From Planctomycetota bacterium (GTDB lineage Bacteria > Planctomycetota > UBA1135 > GCA-002686595), in contig JAJDEU010000001.1 in the NCBI GenBank assembly GCA_029259635.1, forward strand, positions 1 through 64,000: a stretch of 64,000 nucleotides of DNA. The letters are read 5' to 3'. A model generated the notes under the pieces. That model had not been told where the DNA came from and did not search any database. It saw nothing but the letters and a program-made list of their open reading frames with translations. The stretch's first letter is position 1. Each line of letters begins with the position of its first letter. Both the position numbers and the translations under genes were made by a program. Shown one piece after another: positions 61,804-64,000 of the stretch.

Positions 61804-64000
61804 TTGGATTGGCTCAACGAAATTACCCGCCTGCTCGGAATCGCGATTACGGTCGTGTTCGCCGTCGGGCTCGCGCTGGTTGCTCTCTGGTCGACCTATC
61901 GGTTTCGCGCCGTGGGCAAGCAGCGCGCTCGATTATCGAGCGGTATTCGAGCGGCTCGCCGACCCTTCAAGTCCATCGAGGCGGAGCGGCAGAAACGAGA
62001 GCGCAAGCTCGATCGAGCGGTGCGCGCTTTCGTGGGGGCCGGACAGAAAGAGCGCCAGCGCGCTGTGCCCGCGGAAGACCTGAAACAACACGGCGCCGAG
62101 CGGGTGCGCTGGACGGCACTCAAGGAGGCGGGCTATCGAACTCTCGCCGACCTCGCCGGCGTCTCCGCCCGTCGACTGGCCGCGGTCAAGGGGGTCGGTG
62201 ACACGACGGCGGAGCGCATTGCGGCTGCGGCCCGCGATGCTCTCGCCGCGCTGCAGAGCGAACCACCGCGACTGCCGGACGCCGACCTCGAGGCGCCCTG
62301 TGCACCAGAAGCCGCGGCGGGGGCGTTCTCGCTGATTCTGTTCGGCGACGCTCTCGGCGAGGACTATCCGCGTATTTGGAAGAACCTGGCCGAGCTCGAG
62401 GTCGAGTGGCGAACGCTCTCGCCGGAGCTCTCTTTCCGACGCTGGCTACTCTCGATCTTCTCGAAGAAGCGAATCGAGAGCGCGACAGAACGCGGCGCCG
62501 AGCTCGCGCTCGCTGTGGACACGGTAGTGCTCGCTCCCAGTTTTTCGGAGCTCGGCGCACGACTGAAAGGCGCGCGCAAGACTCGCGCGCCCAAGAAGAG
62601 CGCACTGCCGAGAATGGCCGCCTCGCGGTACGCCGAGCTGTGCGCGGTTTTAGAGCAGGCCTTCGCGCGGCTGGGGCTCGCCGAACCCGAAGAGGGGCGC
62701 GGAGTGCGCGGCGGCCTTCCGACCAAGATCGCCGAACGCGTCGAGCTCTTTCCCCTCGACGTTCGCGAGCTGCGACTGACTCTGCGCGGCTACCAAGCCT
62801 TCGGCGCCAAGTATCTGCTCGAGCAACGGCGAACCATTCTCGGCGACGAGATGGGACTCGGAAAGACGATCGAGGCGCTGGCCGCCATGGCTCACCTCCA
62901 TGGAGAAGAGAACGGCGCGCACTTCTTTGTCATTGCGCCGGCGGGCTTGCTCTGGAACTGGCAGCGCGAGATCGAAAAGTTCGTTCCCTTCGACGCCTTC
63001 GTGGTTCACGGCGACGAAGCCGAATCGTCGCTCGCCGCGTGGCGCGACTCCGGTGGGGCGGCGATCACGACCTACGCGACGCTTCGCAATCTCGAGGAGG
63101 AGGAGCTGATCCTGCCGGGCGAGGATCGAATCGAGCTCCTCGTTGCGGATGAGGCGCACTATCTAAAGAACCCCAAGGCGCTGCGGACGATCGCTGCACG
63201 GAAACTCATCGAGAGCGCTCGGCGCGTGGCGCTCATGTCGGGGACGCCGCTCGAGAATCACCCCGAGGAGTTCGTGAGCTTGATTCGAATGGTCCAGACG
63301 GACGTCGTGGCGAAGCTCGAGCGCGAAGGCGTCTCCGCCGAGTCGCGGGCCGATGCTCACTCCTTTCACCACCTCGTCGCGGGCGTCTACCTTCGCCGCA
63401 ACCAACGCGAAGTCTTGTCCGAGCTGCCCGAGCGCCTCGAAGTCGAAGAGTGGGTCGATCTCGACGGCGAAGGGGAGCGCCAGGCCTACGCCGCGCAGGT
63501 ACGCGACTCGGACTTCATGGGCATGCGCCGAGCGACCAGTGTGACCGGAACGGCCCTCGCTCCCTCGAAGCTCGAGCGCATGGAACAGCTCTTCCTCGAT
63601 CACCGCGAATCCGGACGTAAGGTGATCGTGTTCTCGTTCTTCTTGCAGGTCTTGGAGCTCGTGGCCGCGCGCTTCGATGCGATCGGAACCATCTCCGGAT
63701 CGGTCAGTCCGAAAGACCGCATGGCACTCGTCGATCGGTTCAACCGAGCGGAGGGCCACGCCGTGATCACGATTCAGATCGACGCGGGCGGCACGGGACT
63801 CAACCTGCAAGCCGCGTCCGCCGTCGTGTTGATGGAGCCACAGCTCAAGCCGACCACGGAAGCGCAGGCGATCGCTCGCGCTCATCGTATGGGGCAGACC
63901 GAGCGCGTCATCGTTCACCGCATGCTGGCGCGCGGCACGATCGACGAACGCCTGTCGCAAATGCTCGCCGATAAGACCGAGCTCTTCGACGCCTACGCGC
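61804..64000 (+). CDS. SNF2-family helicase with N-terminal membrane segment and HhH (partial)
   Basis: The gene runs off the window end; at least 732 codons are present. After a TTG start at 61804, residues 8-31 form one membrane helix (LLGIAITVVFAVGLALVALW). A basic region follows, then a helix-hairpin-helix at about 120-145 (LAGVSARRLAAVKGVGDTTA). The SNF2 ATPase begins near residue 325: LRGYQAFGAKYLLEQRRTIL, Walker A GDEMGLGKT, VADEAHYLKN, the LMSGTPLENH motif III and later TIQIDAGGTGLNLQ with AQAIARAHRMGQT. It is a nucleic-acid translocase; a membrane-attached form is unusual. No stop interrupts the frame. Confidence 0.85.
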   Translation, partial: MDWLNEITRLLGIAITVVFAVGLALVALWSTYRFRAVGKQRARLSSGIRAARRPFKSIEAERQKRERKLDRAVRAFVGAGQKERQRAVPAEDLKQHGAERVRWTALKEAGYRTLADLAGVSARRLAAVKGVGDTTAERIAAAARDALAALQSEPPRLPDADLEAPCAPEAAAGAFSLILFGDALGEDYPRIWKNLAELEVEWRTLSPELSFRRWLLSIFSKKRIESATERGAELALAVDTVVLAPSFSELGARLKGARKTRAPKKSALPRMAASRYAELCAVLEQAFARLGLAEPEEGRGVRGGLPTKIAERVELFPLDVRELRLTLRGYQAFGAKYLLEQRRTILGDEMGLGKTIEALAAMAHLHGEENGAHFFVIAPAGLLWNWQREIEKFVPFDAFVVHGDEAESSLAAWRDSGGAAITTYATLRNLEEEELILPGEDRIELLVADEAHYLKNPKALRTIAARKLIESARRVALMSGTPLENHPEEFVSLIRMVQTDVVAKLEREGVSAESRADAHSFHHLVAGVYLRRNQREVLSELPERLEVEEWVDLDGEGERQAYAAQVRDSDFMGMRRATSVTGTALAPSKLERMEQLFLDHRESGRKVIVFSFFLQVLELVAARFDAIGTISGSVSPKDRMALVDRFNRAEGHAVITIQIDAGGTGLNLQAASAVVLMEPQLKPTTEAQAIARAHRMGQTERVIVHRMLARGTIDERLSQMLADKTELFDAYA

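Overview
The window is high-GC bacterial chromosome, densely coded on both strands, with many GTG and TTG starts. The best guess is a Planctomycetota-like marine bacterium. The reasons are a giant protein carrying the LEPR-xLL motif, secreted proteins of a style common in that phylum, a thioredoxin-DUF3187 protein, and L-lysine 6-aminotransferase. This is inference from gene content only; no 16S or marker search was possible. Most of the window is ordinary core genome: lon, yidD-rnpA, rlmN, tig-clpP-clpX, ettA and proS.

Layout. 0-3.7 kb (-): metallo-beta-lactamase-fold hydrolase and a YfhO-type membrane protein. 3.7-5.7 kb (+): M28 peptidase lipoprotein. 5.7-11.6 kb (-): thioredoxin-barrel fusion, lon, beta-propeller lipoprotein, yidD, rnpA. 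11.7-15.1 kb (+): a foldback element, an aldehyde-dehydrogenase-like pseudoenzyme and lysine 6-aminotransferase. 15.1-20.7 kb (-): rlmN, DHH phosphoesterase, clpX, clpP, tig. 21-26 kb (+): RND efflux adaptor and pump, then a GNAT protein. 26-30.3 kb (-): ettA, Nudix, sulfatase-like membrane enzyme. 30.5-32.2 kb (+): proS. 32.3-45.8 kb (-): a probable five-gene operon with the giant repeat protein. 46.2-49.8 kb: CBS protein, a second foldback element, an MBL hydrolase and the ALDH7-type dehydrogenase that would finish lysine-to-aminoadipate oxidation. 49.8-56 kb (-): malQ and two large secreted proteins. 56.4-60.4 kb: boxB-boxC with divergent boxR for aerobic benzoyl-CoA epoxidation. 60.6-64 kb: a small membrane-protein pair and a partial SNF2 helicase with an N-terminal membrane segment.

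The most interesting region is 32269-45821. A P-loop kinase of the NEDD4-binding-protein-2 type, a 2745-residue LEPR-xLL/RTX/PKD-like protein, a PilZ protein with intact c-di-GMP motifs, a GAF-GAF-membrane-HlyD fusion and an M50 metalloprotease-HlyD fusion are closely packed on one strand. No ABC ATPase, RND pump or TolC-like gene is present there. I infer a c-di-GMP-responsive export or surface-display system for the giant protein, with two adaptor subunits built on unusual membrane proteins.

Three intergenic foldback sequences (24-130, 11728-11929, 47032-47197) of unrelated sequence lie near gene ends. Two of them are bounded on both sides by CTAG and look like non-autonomous mobile elements.
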